Part shown: positions 1 to 9,858 of the stretch, in pieces
Layout of the letters: every line of letters starts with the position of its first letter
Numbering within the stretch: the first letter of the stretch is position 1
NCBI GenBank assembly: GCA_009667805.1
Contig: CM019067.1
Location: forward strand, 242,331,721 to 242,395,720
Length of the DNA stretch: 64,000 nucleotides
From: Leptobrachium leishanense
Lineage: Eukaryota > Chordata > Amphibia > Anura > Megophryidae
Reading direction: 5' to 3'
Program-made: the position numbers and the translations under genes
The notes under the pieces: generated by a model
Told to the model about the DNA's origin: nothing
What the model saw: only the letters and a program-made list of their open reading frames with translations
The model's database searches: none

Positions 1-692
1 GTGAGTGCGACCATTTACACTACTTAGTGTGTTATAAATTGTCATACTGTACTACGCAATTTATTTTTCTTTTCATATAGGGTGATGGTATTATATGATC
101 AGATTTCCGAATAAGAAGGTCCAACCCTATGCTGATTAATTTAAAGCTAAGTTAATCCTTGTTTACATTTTTCCATCAATATATGTACTGCGCTCCCTTA
201 AATACATTCATTTGTATTTTTCTGTTTGACAATCTGTTAAGGTGACAGGTACACCCAAATAGGTGAGCAGCACTATAGATCACCAGTTCATTATAAGAGA
301 TAGCGCCGATTACTCTGAACGTCTTTTCGTTCTATTTTTGACATCTGTAATAAAACATGCTTGAAATCGCGTTTAAACATGATGAGCAATAAATAGTCAA
401 AATGAGCTCAGCACACAGGGTTGAAATGACTCAGCATTGACGGGGTTGAACATCAGATGTTTCAAATGGGACTCATTTTTAAAGCCACTCGTTTTACCAG
501 CCATCTAGTTTGTTTTTTTGTTTTGGACCAGCAGCATTTTTCGAATATCGGCTGCAGCCAAATTTTTTCACCTGACTATTTCGAAAAAAATATCACCTAC
601 AAGCAAACAATATTTTTTCCTTGAAAGTACAGCCGATGGAATTAAATTGAGAACATTTGTGGTGATTGTAACAGATCTCAGTACCTCGACAG
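1..692. other. Unassigned AT-rich sequence
   Basis: No gene is visible. Open frames are short, lack recognisable domains and sit in AT-rich sequence. The only recognisable piece is the piggyBac-type end fragment annotated at 340-450. Confidence 0.5.
340..450 (-). repeat. Degenerate piggyBac-type right-end fragment
   Basis: The stretch around GCGTTTAAACATGATGAGC followed by AATGAGCTCAGCACACAGG matches the right terminal region of the piggyBac-type MITE at 2025-2909, and in reverse complement that at 10721-11959. The outer end has decayed (GGGGTTGA where TTAA is expected) and no left end is seen. Confidence 0.55.
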
Positions 693-1448
693 CAAGGGCG
701 TAACTACCAGGGGTGCAGAGGGTGCCACCACACCCGGGCCCTTGAGTCTGCGGGGGCCCACGCTCGCCTGCCTGGGCCTGAGGGCTTGCCTATATTTTAT
801 ATATTCTTTTTTAATTTATTCTATACTTATTTGTGAGTTTTACTTTGGAGCTCTTTGACACACTCATACACACCACATATGACTGAGTTTTGTTGCTGTG
901 GAATTCTGTGATTTACACTCATACACACTGCATGTTACTGTGAGTTTTATTGCTGTGGAGCTCTGTAATATGTTCATACACACGCACATTCCTGAGTTTT
1001 ATTGCTGTGGATCTCTGATACCTTCAAACACACCGCACATTGCTGTGGGGCTCTCTGATTCGCTCATACACACCGCACATTGCTGAGAGTGAGTTTTATT
1101 TCTGTGGATCTTTGTGATACGTTCATACACAGCACGCATTACTGTGAGGTTTATTGCTGTGAATTTCTGTGATAAGCTCATACACGCCACACATTACTCT
1201 GAGGTTTATTGCTGTGGAGCTCTGTGAGTTACAAATAGTGCACATTACATTAAATATGGAATGGACTGAAGAGGTCATAGTGGACCTGGACAAAATGGAA
1301 CACTGATTGTCTGGAGTCAACATTGAGGACCTGGAGGGGACCAATGCATGTTGACGGAGGGGGGACAAAATATGTTTTTGCCAAGGGTGGTGGTGGGGGG
1401 CGTCATGGTTCTTGCACCTGGGCCCTGAGGTTTCTAGTTACGCCTCTG
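693..1448. mobile_element. hAT-like non-autonomous transposon, 756 bp
   Basis: Terminal inverted repeats begin CAAGGGCGTAACTA on the left and, in reverse complement, CAGAGGCGTAACTAG on the right. The flanking octamers are CTCGACAG (685-692) and CCCGACAG (1449-1456), a 7/8 match, as expected for the 8-bp hAT target duplication. The CAG.GGCGTAAC terminus resembles other hAT families. It has no transposase; the interior is mostly the tandem repeat at 855-1235. It appears related to the hAT at 27623-34954, which carries a copy of the same internal repeat near its right end. Confidence 0.75.
855..1235. repeat. Imperfect tandem repeat of 42-58 bp, about 7 units
   Basis: Units beginning (C/T)TCATACACAC recur near 861, 917, 973, 1023, 1065, 1123 and 1177 and include GAGTTTTATTGCTGTGGA. 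It is internal to the hAT element. A single reverse-complement unit is present at 34765-34832. Short open frames on both strands here are by-products of the repeat. Confidence 0.75.
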
Positions 1449-2020
1449 CCCGACAGGGGAAAATCTGTTAATGCCGCTTCCTTGCAGGACCCCCCCCCGT
1501 GTTCTCCCCAGGCAGACTCTCTTGCCTTTCTCCAGTCCTCAGACAAAGGACTGGGACAAGTAGAGAGCCTGCTAGCATCCCCCAGAAATAAGACGAGGCT
1601 GTATTTCTGGAGGCTTTCAGGGTCATAATGAAACTCTTTTAATTGGGGACAGGCACACATATTTATACAGTCAAACATGGGTCATTTACATACACAAAAC
1701 CTGACCCTGGAATGGAATAAACCTTTGCTCAACATTCCTAGACAGACAGGACAATAGCAATCGTGATGATAAACACGATTACAGTCTAAAGACAGCAGAT
1801 AATGGAGCAGTGTTTTTCTGACAAAAGAAGATTAACCATCTACTCAAAGTAGTACAGCAGATATTAACACATTCCTGATAGCGGGTAAACTGGAAGGCTA
1901 ATCCTATCAGCAGATAACAGATACACATGGACCAAAACAATAGACAATGACATTATTCTTGCATAACTCAGATTACATAACACTCTGCACCCAAGTTCAA
2001 AGTGATTTACGTCACAGTGA
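1449..2020. other. Unassigned sequence, possibly old LTR-like
   Basis: No gene is recognised. A C-rich run near 1490, a TATTTATAC motif near 1660 and generally non-coding composition are visible. It could be eroded LTR sequence but no boundary can be supported. Confidence 0.3.
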
Positions 2021-2024
2021 TTAT

Positions 2025-2909
2025 CCACTTGGCGCTCAGCGCGTCCAGCCAAGTGGTTCTCCTGTGCTATGGATGTGCTGAGCAGCGATCCTTCCAAGCG
2101 GCGGATGTCTTTAACCCCTAGGAGGCTGGATCGCGATTCGGTGCCAAGAGGTGCCATATCGCTGTCCCCTCTCGGAGCTGGCCGACATCTTGGATGTCGG
2201 CCAAGCTTCCGGGATCTCCCCCTGACGACTGGCATCATCGTGCATAGCGCGATCACATCAGTTCTGGAGTTAACCCCTTGCTGCCACCTATGGTGGAGAT
2301 AGGGGGTTCCAATGAACCCCCTATCTCCCGATCCATGGCAGCTAGGGGTTAATGTTTGGTATCATGGGAATGGCCAGACCATGTTAAGTTTAAAATAAAA
2401 AATAATAAAAAAATAATAAATTTAAAAAAACATTTTTTTTTGTTTGTTTCTTTTATTAATGCAGCAATATTGTTCCCATTTCAATTCTAATGTGAACAAT
2501 GATGCTGCACTAACAAGTTTTTCTATGTGGGGCGTTTGCTAAAAAGCACGTAATTTCCCCCCCAAAAAAATGTAACAAGTCGCCATTTCAAATTTTTTTA
2601 ACAAGTGCAACCCATAGAAAATATAATAGCAAACGCTTGCATGATGAAAAGAGAAAAACACTTTACATGCTGTAAATTATTGAAAACTCGAATTTTATTG
2701 CATTTTTTGTTATAATATACAGGCAGGACATGATGTATACATATAATAATGATATATTATGAATCTGCTGAGTCTGCCGGAAAGAACGATATATAATATG
2801 TCTGGGTGGTATAATAAAACGTGGCTTCAAAACGCGTTTAAACATGATGAGCAAAAGCGGTAAAAATGAGCTCAGCACACAGGCGTGAAATGGCTCAGCA
2901 GCGAAAGGG
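2025..2909. mobile_element. piggyBac-type MITE, 885 bp
   Basis: The left end reads CCACTTGGCGCTCAGCGCG after TTAT (2021-2024, a decayed TTAA). The right end reads, in reverse complement, CCCTTTCGCTGCTGAGCC next to TTAA (2910-2913). Both ends match the copy at 10721-11959. The interior has stacked inverted repeats (for example the GGCCGACATC palindrome near 2180 and the AGGGGGTTCC palindrome near 2305), an architecture known from frog Uribo piggyBac ends. No transposase is present. Confidence 0.75.
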
Positions 2910-2913
2910 TTAA

Positions 2914-4610
2914 TGTTGATGTACAGGCTATGTAAATAACATAGTGGCAGGCTTAGCATTATATAGCAATGTTAGAATATTTGTCTATGTTATCATACAG
3001 GATTTATAGTGCTTATAGCTCAGGTGCACTGAGATACCCCTGAGTACTGTATAAAATTGCAAGTACACCCCAGTTGATACACAGATGTCCAGAATAGTAC
3101 TTCTTTTTTTGCTCTTGAAAGGATATCATTTAACGGGCTGCATAATTATTCTATGTCGGATCAGAAATGTTTCCATCATATAAATTAGTTTAATTTTACT
3201 TTCTGTTGTTGATAAGGGAGCGATTGATTTAACCATTTTTTTTAGGATAACTATCCAGTCATCCAATATAAATCAGCGCAAAGCTTTTCATATTCTACTT
3301 CTATTATGTCCGTGTGGGAAGCCATGGTAGCCATAGTTCAAAAGTAATTAGGACAAGTTGAAGAGGGAGGACATGATCTAGGAAATAAAAAAAAAAAAAA
3401 CATTGTTAAAGGGACATTCTTGGAAGGGTGGAGACCTAACTCTTGACTTCTACCCCAGAGATTTAAGTCTTGAGAGTTCTGTATCCAAGGAATGACTTGG
3501 AGAGAATGAAAGGTACCTTTTCAATTAAAAGTAATAGTGGGATAGCTTCAGAAACACAAAGGGGAAGAAAAGATCCTTGTGAATCATGGGGAGTTCAAAA
3601 AGAAAGAATTAAGGCGCATGCACAGAGCATCTCGGGAGATATTATTCAAGATATCCTTTCAGGGAGGCTGATTAACAGCACTTCCAAGTCAGCTGGATCA
3701 CCAGGGAGTCTGAGATAAAATAATTCCCTCAGCCGGTAAGAATCTCCTTGCACAGAACAAATGTTTCCCTTTAGTATAAAGGGTGAACATGTAAAGAAGA
3801 TGGGTGAATTGACTGTTCTGTTCCCTGTGAGACAGGAACTACAGTATATCATTAAAGATTGGGAAAGATAAGATGTTGTTTCAACTGTAGAATAAAGTAA
3901 AACACTACTACACTTATTGTTGGTGCTAACAGGTTGTTTAAAATGTTAGCAAATAAATGCAGTAGGAGTACTTTGATTTAGGCAGTTGATGAGCCATTTA
4001 CCTTTCTGGTTTTAAAAGCACTGGGGAAATATTCACTGAAAAGAGAATGGCAGTGAGCTATCAATCAGCTTGAAAATTTTTACCCACAATGCCTGAAAAA
4101 CAAATTGTCAGTGCAACATTTTTGTTCTACAGTTTCTAGTTCAAGTGGAATGTTTTAAAGAAAAATGGATTTCGCACTGTATTTAGGAAGCAAATATAAA
4201 AGACACATATTAAAACCAAAGAAGTTTACCAGGAATTACAATGAAATATACTGTATATAAATACAAGCCGGATAATGCAATTAAGCAGGAAATTAATACA
4301 TGTTATTTAAGAAGGATTAGTCAAATCACAGTAAATCGTTAACGGACGACGTCAGTACAATTATAGATCAGATATGACACTTGGGGTGATCTTTTTAGGA
4401 TTAGCCAAAAGCATATGATACAGATTACAGAGAAATATCCAAGTGAAACATATTTAGTTATAAAAGTAAATGCGTGGTCTGAAAACTGTCCAAAAGCCAG
4501 AAAGTAGAGAGCAGATATTTTGTCCTCAAACACAAATATGGTTTATACAACTAATGGAGTTGAATAACAAGCATCATGAAAATGAAGCTGTCATGGAAAT
4601 AATGATAAAA
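2914..4610. other. Unassigned sequence
   Basis: No ORF with a recognisable domain and no paired element ends were found. A poly-A run lies near 3388. The stretch around 3420-3720 is less AT-rich, but its 82-aa frame has no similarity I can name. Confidence 0.4.
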
Positions 4611-4611
4611 G

Positions 4612-4642
<31 letters not shown>
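4611..4642. repeat. (AT)n microsatellite
   Basis: An uninterrupted TA dinucleotide run immediately left of the Tc1 element end; TA is the Tc1/mariner target. Confidence 0.9.
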
Positions 4643-4648
<6 letters not shown>

Positions 4649-4792
4649 GTGCACTGATCAGCCACAATATTAAAATCACATGCCTAATATTGTGTGTGTC
4701 CTTCATGCTGCTATAACAGCTCTGATGCATCGAGACATGGACTCCACAAGTCCTCTGAATGTGCCCTGTGTTATTTGGCATCAAGCCATTAG

Positions 4793-5342
4793 TGTCACGG
4801 TTCCCGGATCCCACCACGCAGTACTTAACCCCCAACACTCCACAAAACCCAGAAGCTACCAACAGTGTAGCTGTGAATGATCCCTATCTGTCTGGTCCTT
4901 AGAATTGGCCAGGTAAACTAGCTAGACAGAAAAGGGTTAACAATACGGAGAGGAGTCAGCCGAGCCAGAATCAGGAATACAGAGTTCAGAATGGTCAAAT
5001 GGAATAGCTGGGTCGGTATCAGAGCAGTAGCGTAGTACAAGCAAATAGTCTAGGGCAACAGAAGGCAGAATGGTCAGAACACAAGCAGAGGTCAGTAACA
5101 GGTTAAATCAATATAGCAGTCAGGTACAAGGAGCTCAGGATGGATAACCACGATCTGGCAACTTCTGAAACTATACTGAGGGATTTTTAAAGACCTTCAC
5201 CAGACCACGCCCCCCACTCAAGCCACACCTCATGCAATCACCTCCCTGCCTGTCTCCATTAAAACTGGGCAGTGGTCAGCGAGCAGCATCAGACTTGCTG
5301 TCCTCAAGCACACAGGTAGGGCTGGAAGCCCCCAACGTTACA
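4793..5342 (-). repeat. 3' LTR (minus orientation)
   Basis: Direct repeat of 7001-7550 with TGT...ACA ends. It lies downstream in the transcription direction of gag and is preceded by the polypurine tract. Confidence 0.92.
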
Positions 5343-5357
5343 GTACCCCCCTCTCCA
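5343..5357 (-). promoter_or_regulatory. Polypurine tract of LTR element 1
   Basis: On the minus strand the sequence directly before the 3' LTR is purine-rich (GAGAGGGGGG), the usual plus-strand priming site of LTR retroelements. Confidence 0.7.
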
Positions 5358-5375
5358 CGAGCAGACGCCGGATGC

Positions 5376-6854
5376 TCAAAAGAGGACAAGAAAAATGACA
5401 AGAAAAAAGTCAATGGGTCTTGTATATACGTAGAGCCCTCTCATACACCTCTCGGTCCTCAAGGCATATAATAGCACCGTTAGAGGCTCGGAAACATGCA
5501 GGGACAGGACTCGACTCTCGGGCTTGCGGGCCTGAGGTACAGACCTCTTGGGAGCCAAAGCTGGGTCCAGGTTGGAAGGCACTGGCACCAGTCCTTTTGC
5601 GTCTCCTACCCCTGGTACAGGACGCGGAATGGACAGCAACAGTGTCCACTCTGCACTGCGGCAACACGAACACGGCACCAGTGGTACGGATCTGTGGGTC
5701 AGGGACCTTGGCACGGCTCTGCGGCGACTGGACTGGAACCACTGGGCTCGAAGACACCGGGACAGCTGGGCTCGAAGACGCCGGGACAGCTGGGCTCGGT
5801 GGGGCAGCGCCCTTGGTGTGGACCGGTTGGGTAGCACCCTTGGCAAGGACAGGAGGGGCAGCGCCTTTAGCACGACTCTGTGGTGACTTGGACATGGCAG
5901 CAACAGCACGGCTCTGCTCGACTCGGACATAGCGGCAGCAGCCAGCCTGGGTGAGCGTGGCTTGGCAACAGCCAGCTCGGGTGAACGTGGCTTGGCAACA
6001 GGCAGCTCGGGTGAGCGTGGCTTGGCAGCTACCGGCTCGGGTGAGCGTGGCTTGGCAGCTACCGGCTTGACAACAATCTTGATCTCACAGTGCTTTGCAA
6101 CCACCTTGGCTTGGCACTGTGGAGTGGTGACCTTGGCTTGGCACTGTCTCTTGAACTGCTGTGCAGTGGACTGGCTCTCAAACTGGTTAACGGTGGACCA
6201 GATCTCGCACTGTGAGGCAGTGGACTTGATTTGTTCGTGCTGCAGGACAGCACTCTTGACTGGAACTGCTAGCTTAGGCACAGTAGACATGGTCAGGACT
6301 TGAAGCTGACAAACAGCAGACTCAGATTCTTTGTGCTGCTGAGCAGCCACCTTAGATTGTTCATGCTGCAGGGCAGCACTCTTGACTTCCCACTGCTGGG
6401 CATTACACCTGGTCTCTCCCTGTTGGGCAGTGGATTTTGGACGTCCTGCGACGTGCAGGGCAGTGGACTCTGGGGCCTGGTAAGGCTGGAACATGGAGGG
6501 TAACTTCTGGGGGCGCAATTGACAGTCCATTCTTTTATGCAGGAAAGAACCGCAATAAAAGCATAAGCCCTGAGTCTTCCTCCATACCCTTTCCTCCAGG
6601 GTCAGGGGTCCTCTGGAACCTTTAACTGGAACAGGCTCCTTTGGGAAGACGTCCCTAGGAGGTTGCAGCAACCTTGCATACAGGATATCCAGGTGCTGAG
6701 TAATGAGCTTGTTAGCCCCTCTCAGGATCTCCAGCACCTCTAGAATTACTGCTTGCTCACTATGTACTGGCTGCCTCATTATGTGTACCTGGGATGTCTG
6801 AACGACAGGGGGCACAGGTATAGCAGGTGCACAGGTATAACAGTGCAACCCCAA
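5376..6854 (-). CDS. gag-like protein with CCHC zinc knuckle, C-terminal part
   Basis: A 492-aa frame without stops. A CX2CX4HX4C zinc knuckle is at residues 98-111 (C98, C101, H106, C111), typical of nucleocapsid RNA/DNA binding. After it come degenerate Gln-rich repeats (about 120-265) and Lys-Pro-Arg-Ser-Pro-Glu repeats (about 270-310). The real translation start is probably upstream in another frame (6760-6984), so the first residues here are likely artefactual. The region expected to hold a full capsid domain is too short. The downstream half could be an unselected frame: an overlapping frame (5410-5895) is also open. Confidence 0.6.
   Translation of the reverse strand: MGLHCYTCAPAIPVPPVVQTSQVHIMRQPVHSEQAVILEVLEILRGANKLITQHLDILYARLLQPPRDVFPKEPVPVKGSRGPLTLEERVWRKTQGLCFYCGSFLHKRMDCQLRPQKLPSMFQPYQAPESTALHVAGRPKSTAQQGETRCNAQQWEVKSAALQHEQSKVAAQQHKESESAVCQLQVLTMSTVPKLAVPVKSAVLQHEQIKSTASQCEIWSTVNQFESQSTAQQFKRQCQAKVTTPQCQAKVVAKHCEIKIVVKPVAAKPRSPEPVAAKPRSPELPVAKPRSPELAVAKPRSPRLAAAAMSESSRAVLLLPCPSHHRVVLKALPLLSLPRVLPNRSTPRALPHRAQLSRRLRAQLSRCLRAQWFQSSRRRAVPRSLTHRSVPLVPCSCCRSAEWTLLLSIPRPVPGVGDAKGLVPVPSNLDPALAPKRSVPQARKPESRVLSLHVSEPLTVLLYALRTERCMRGLYVYTRPIDFFLVIFLVLF
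5951..6065. repeat. 30-bp coding minisatellite in gag
   Basis: Four units of about 30 bp containing GTGAGCGTGGCTTGGCA. They translate in the gag frame to the Lys-Pro-Arg-Ser-Pro repeats. Confidence 0.8.
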
Positions 6855-6984
6855 CTGGTTCCAGGTGTGCAGTACGAGTCAGGATAGTTTGTAAGGCAAT
6901 GGCAAACTGATCCATCCTATGATCCTGCTCATCCTGCCTGGATACAAAGGTAGCCAAGTGCTGTGTTAAATCTGCGGGATCCAT
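6760..6984 (-). CDS. gag N-terminal fragment
   Basis: A 74-aa frame starting only 16 bases inside the 5' LTR with Met-Asp-Pro-Ala-Asp, the typical start of vertebrate gypsy/sushi gag proteins, followed by a Gln-rich helical stretch. It overlaps the larger gag frame in a different phase at 6760-6854, so a frameshift (mutation or programmed) separates the two parts. Confidence 0.6.
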   Translation of the reverse strand: MDPADLTQHLATFVSRQDEQDHRMDQFAIALQTILTRTAHLEPVGVALLYLCTCYTCAPCRSDIPGTHNEAAST

Positions 6985-6987
6985 ATT

Positions 6988-7000
6988 GGCCAGATCGTAA
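6988..7000 (-). promoter_or_regulatory. Candidate self-priming primer-binding site
   Basis: Directly downstream of the 5' LTR the minus strand reads TTACGATCTGGCC. It does not resemble a tRNA 3' end, and gag starts 16 nt away. ACGATCTGG is complementary to CCAGATCGT, present in the LTR about 25-30 nt after a TATA-like TTTAAAAAT (7390-7400), where the RNA should begin. Priming by the folded RNA 5' end is known in Tf1 and sushi elements. Confidence 0.6.
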
Positions 7001-7550
7001 TGTCACGGTTCCCGGATCCCACCACGCAGTACTTAACCCCCAACACTCCACAAAACCCAGAAGCTACCAACAGTGTAGCTGTGAATGATCCCTATCTGTC
7101 TGGTCCTTGGAATTGGCCAGGTAAACTAGCTAGACAGAAAAGGGTTAACAATACGGAGAGGAGTCAGCCGAGCCAGAATCAGGAATACAGAGTTCAGAAT
7201 GGTCAAATGGAATAGCCGGGTCGGTATCAGAGCAGTAGCGTAGTACAAGCAAATAGTCTAGGGCAACAGAAGGCAGAATGGTCAGAACACAAGCAGAGGT
7301 CAGTAACAGGTTAAATCAATATAGCAGTCAGGTACAAGGAGCTCAGGATGGATAACCACGATCTGGCAACTTCTGAAACTATACTGAGGGATTTTTAAAG
7401 ACCTTCACCAGACCACGCCCCCCACTCAAGCCACACCTCATGCAATCACCTCCCTGCCTGTCTCCATTAAAACTGGGCAGTGGTCAGCGAGCAGCATCAG
7501 ACTTGCTGTCCTCAAGCACACAGGTAGGGCTGGAAGCCCCCAACGTTACA
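7001..7550 (-). repeat. 5' LTR (minus orientation)
   Basis: Partner of 4793-5342. It contains a TATA-like motif (minus-strand TTTAAAAAT, 7390-7400) and the putative RNA 5' end near 7370. Confidence 0.92.
7358..7400 (-). promoter_or_regulatory. Core promoter / RNA 5' end of LTR element 1
   Basis: Minus strand: TTTAAAAAT at 7390-7400, then about 25 nt later TTGCCAGATCGT (7358-7369), whose CCAGATCGT complements the primer site at 6988-7000. Confidence 0.55.
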
Positions 7551-7728
7551 ATTAGCAGCACATCCTTTAAATACTGCAAGTTGTGAGGGGAGGTCTCTGT
7601 GGATCAGATTTGTTGTTCTAGCACATCCCACGGATGGTCAATCAGTTTGAGACCTGGGCCATTTGGAGGCCAGGTCAATCTGAACTCTTTTTCATGGTCC
7701 TCAAACCATTTTTGAACATTTTTTGCAG

Positions 7729-9303
7729 TGTAGCGCTGCTTTGAAAAGACTGTTCTGCTGCATTTACTTATATTGGCCACCAGAGGGAGACAGCGCATTG
7801 TAAAGTATACTGGACACAATGGGACTACGTTTTCCATCATGCTTTGCGGTGGATACAGGAAGTGAGTGGGACAGAGAGCGAAGGACATCCGCAGCCTCTT
7901 GCGAAGGAGAGCCAGTGTGAGCCGAGCGGTGAACAGAGTAAGACGCACGTGAGATTGTGAGTGATTGTGACCAGGCCGGAGAGCAGGCGCTGCCTTGCCG
8001 ACGCTGGGGATCGATACAGTGACTTGCCAGAGACCTAGTAATCCACCGCTGAGAGGTTTTGCACAGACACAGAGTTCCGGTTTGGACCCCGAGTAAGGAG
8101 ACTGCGATGATCCACTGGGAGTGCAGGCGGTAGGCCGTAGATCTTGTTGCAGAAATCGGGCAAGCCGGAGAAGCGGATCCGGTGCCACAGAGTTCCAGAA
8201 AAATCCAGCAGAGAGACATCCTTGATCGGGCAGCGGAACAGATTGTCTGGCGGATGGGTGAGAGGCCTTCCAGGCCACAGTCAAAGTTTAACAAAGCACG
8301 CTGCATTACTGTTTAAATCTACAGGGCCCCAACGTGACTAGTCGAAGATTTGCTAAATCCATTCACTGGCCAGTCGAATATAGTACCCGGGTACCTGAGC
8401 TCACACACACACACCTTTTCTTGGGACATTACCCTCACGGGACTTACACTCCAGAAACGAAGGGGTTAACCTCCCTGGCGGTATTCCCGAGTGTGACTTG
8501 GGGTTAAATTTCACTACCGTGAACGGTAACCCCGAGCCACACTCGGGCTGGATACATACTCACCTCCTCCTGGCTCCCTCGCTGTCCCCCGCAGTGTGAT
8601 CGTGGCGAGCTGCTTCCTGGAAGGCTCCCTGCGAGTCACACAATGCAGGGGGCGGGGCTAGCATAAAATAAATCTTTTTTACAGTTTACAGCACTTTGGA
8701 TTATACAGTGTAATGTTTATGAACGGCCACTAGGTGACAGTACAGGATAAGAAATAGACCATCATCTCACCCTTGTTCTCAGACAGATTTCAGTGTTTTT
8801 TGTTGTATTTTATTGAATGTCATTTATTTGCATTATTTTGGATAATTATTTTTGGGATAATAAATTATTATGTCGTGTTTCAAACTTTATCGGACTCAGT
8901 GTATTTACTATTTATTTTTTATTTATTAATTTATTTATAAAGGATTTTACCAGTAAGGACTCTTGATTGCACGGATTTCAGTGCGTGATTCCTAATTATT
9001 ACAGGCTAACTATGTACAAAAACATGTTTCCTTTAAAAAAAAATTGAGACGCTTTTAGACACGAAATTTTGAAAAAATTAGACCGCCAGGGAGGTTAAAC
9101 TTTTCTTTTACCACTGCGCATTTCTCGCATTACGAAATCCTGTTTTCTATATACCGTGCTTACATTATATATGCCGGTTTATTGAGAACAGTAAAGTATA
9201 TAATTTATAAAATCCACAACCGTGCTGGTGTATATTTATTCCCTAGTGCGGAGAGACTAACCCGAGGTTAAATTCAGCGGCTCCTCCGGGAATGAGCGCT
9301 ACA
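7729..9303 (-). mobile_element. Solo LTR related to the 51-56 kb element
   Basis: Ends TGTAGCG...CGCTACA with target duplication GCAG (7725-7728, 9304-9307). In reverse complement it shares the start of the 51384 LTR (CGCTC...CCGGAGGAGCCGCTGAA) and its internal GGTACCCGGGTAC and GACTAGTC motifs, but is clearly diverged. A piggyBac MITE is nested at 8470-9094. The internal region was presumably lost by LTR-LTR recombination. Confidence 0.85.
8470..9094. mobile_element. piggyBac MITE, 625 bp
   Basis: Flanked by TTAA (8466-8469, 9095-9098), with inverted ends CCTCCCTGGCGGTATT and, in reverse complement, CCTCCCTGGCGGTCTA. No transposase. It sits inside the solo LTR, so is younger than it. Confidence 0.88.
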
Positions 9304-9858
9304 GCAGTGTAGCAGGATACATTATCCAGTTCAAAGAGACCACTGCCATCATGGAACACCATTGCTTTAAAGGGGTTACATGGTCTGCAACAATCTCTAG
9401 GTAGGTGGTACGTGTCAAGTGTGCCTTGACACCTTTCTATCATGGTCAGCGTTAGGTTTATCAGCAACTTGCACTACAGTAGGTTCTCTGTGTGATCAGA
9501 CCAGACAGGTAAGTCGTCGCTCCCCTTGTTGGGTGCCCATGACCTAGATGTTGGTTCTCCAGTTGTCCTTCCGTGCACCACTTTTGGTAGGTCCTAGCCT
9601 GCATACCAGTAACACCACAGACTTGCTGTTTTGGAGATGCTTTGACCCAATAATTTAGCCATCAATATTTGGCCCTTGTCAAAATCACTCAAATCTTTTC
9701 ATTTGTCCAATTTTCTTGCTTCCAACACTTGAAATTCAAGAGCTGAGTATTTACTTTCTGTGCAGTATATCACACCCCTTGACAGTTGCCATTGTGACCA
9801 CATAATCATTGTTGTTCATTTCACCTGCCACTGGTTTTAATGTTGTGACTGAGCAGTG

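Larger units (their letters stand above)
4793..7550 (-). mobile_element. Young gypsy-type LTR-gag-LTR retrotransposon
   Basis: Two 550-bp LTRs (TGT...ACA) flank a 1.66-kb interior coding only gag fragments on the minus strand. The 5-bp target duplication is ATTAG (4788-4792 and 7551-7555). I noticed only two differences between the LTRs by eye (positions near 4902/7110 and 5008/7216), so insertion is recent. A polypurine tract (minus strand GAGAGGGGGGTAC) abuts the 3' LTR at 5343-5355. No protease, reverse transcriptase or integrase is present, so mobility would need a helper. The primer site suggests a Tf1/sushi-like self-primed lineage. Confidence 0.92.
7600..9705 (-). pseudogene. Tc1-like transposase, split and decayed
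   Basis: Minus-strand pieces of a DDE transposase. The C-terminal part (7604-7728) holds the Trp-Pro-Pro-Asn-Gly-Pro...Trp-Asp-Val-Leu block that corresponds to the WPPxSPDLNPIEHLWD catalytic-Glu region, but the expected Glu is Asp/His-shifted (LIDHPWD). The N-terminal helix-turn-helix region lies near 9590-9705 and has stops. The solo LTR (7729-9303) separates them and an internal deletion removes most of the centre. It is non-functional. Confidence 0.75.
4652..9858 (-). mobile_element. Tc1-like transposon with nested insertions
   Basis: The left end reads CACTGATCAGCCACAATATT and the right end, in reverse complement, CACTGCTCAGTCACAACATT; TA follows the right end. Removing the LTR element (4793-7550 plus TSD) and the solo LTR (7729-9303 plus TSD) joins 4792 to 7556 and 7728 to 9308 and leaves one contiguous Tc1-type transposase region on the minus strand. 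The central transposase part appears deleted near 9425. The family is widespread in fish and frogs. Confidence 0.85.

Noticed and set aside
5420..5932. 170-aa and two 112-aa plus-strand frames
   Set aside because: They are the opposite strand of the repetitive gag region of the LTR element.
7604..8306. 226-aa and 180-aa minus-strand frames
   Set aside because: They run across the boundary between a solo LTR and a Tc1 transposase fragment; only the last 40 or so residues of the first are transposase-like.
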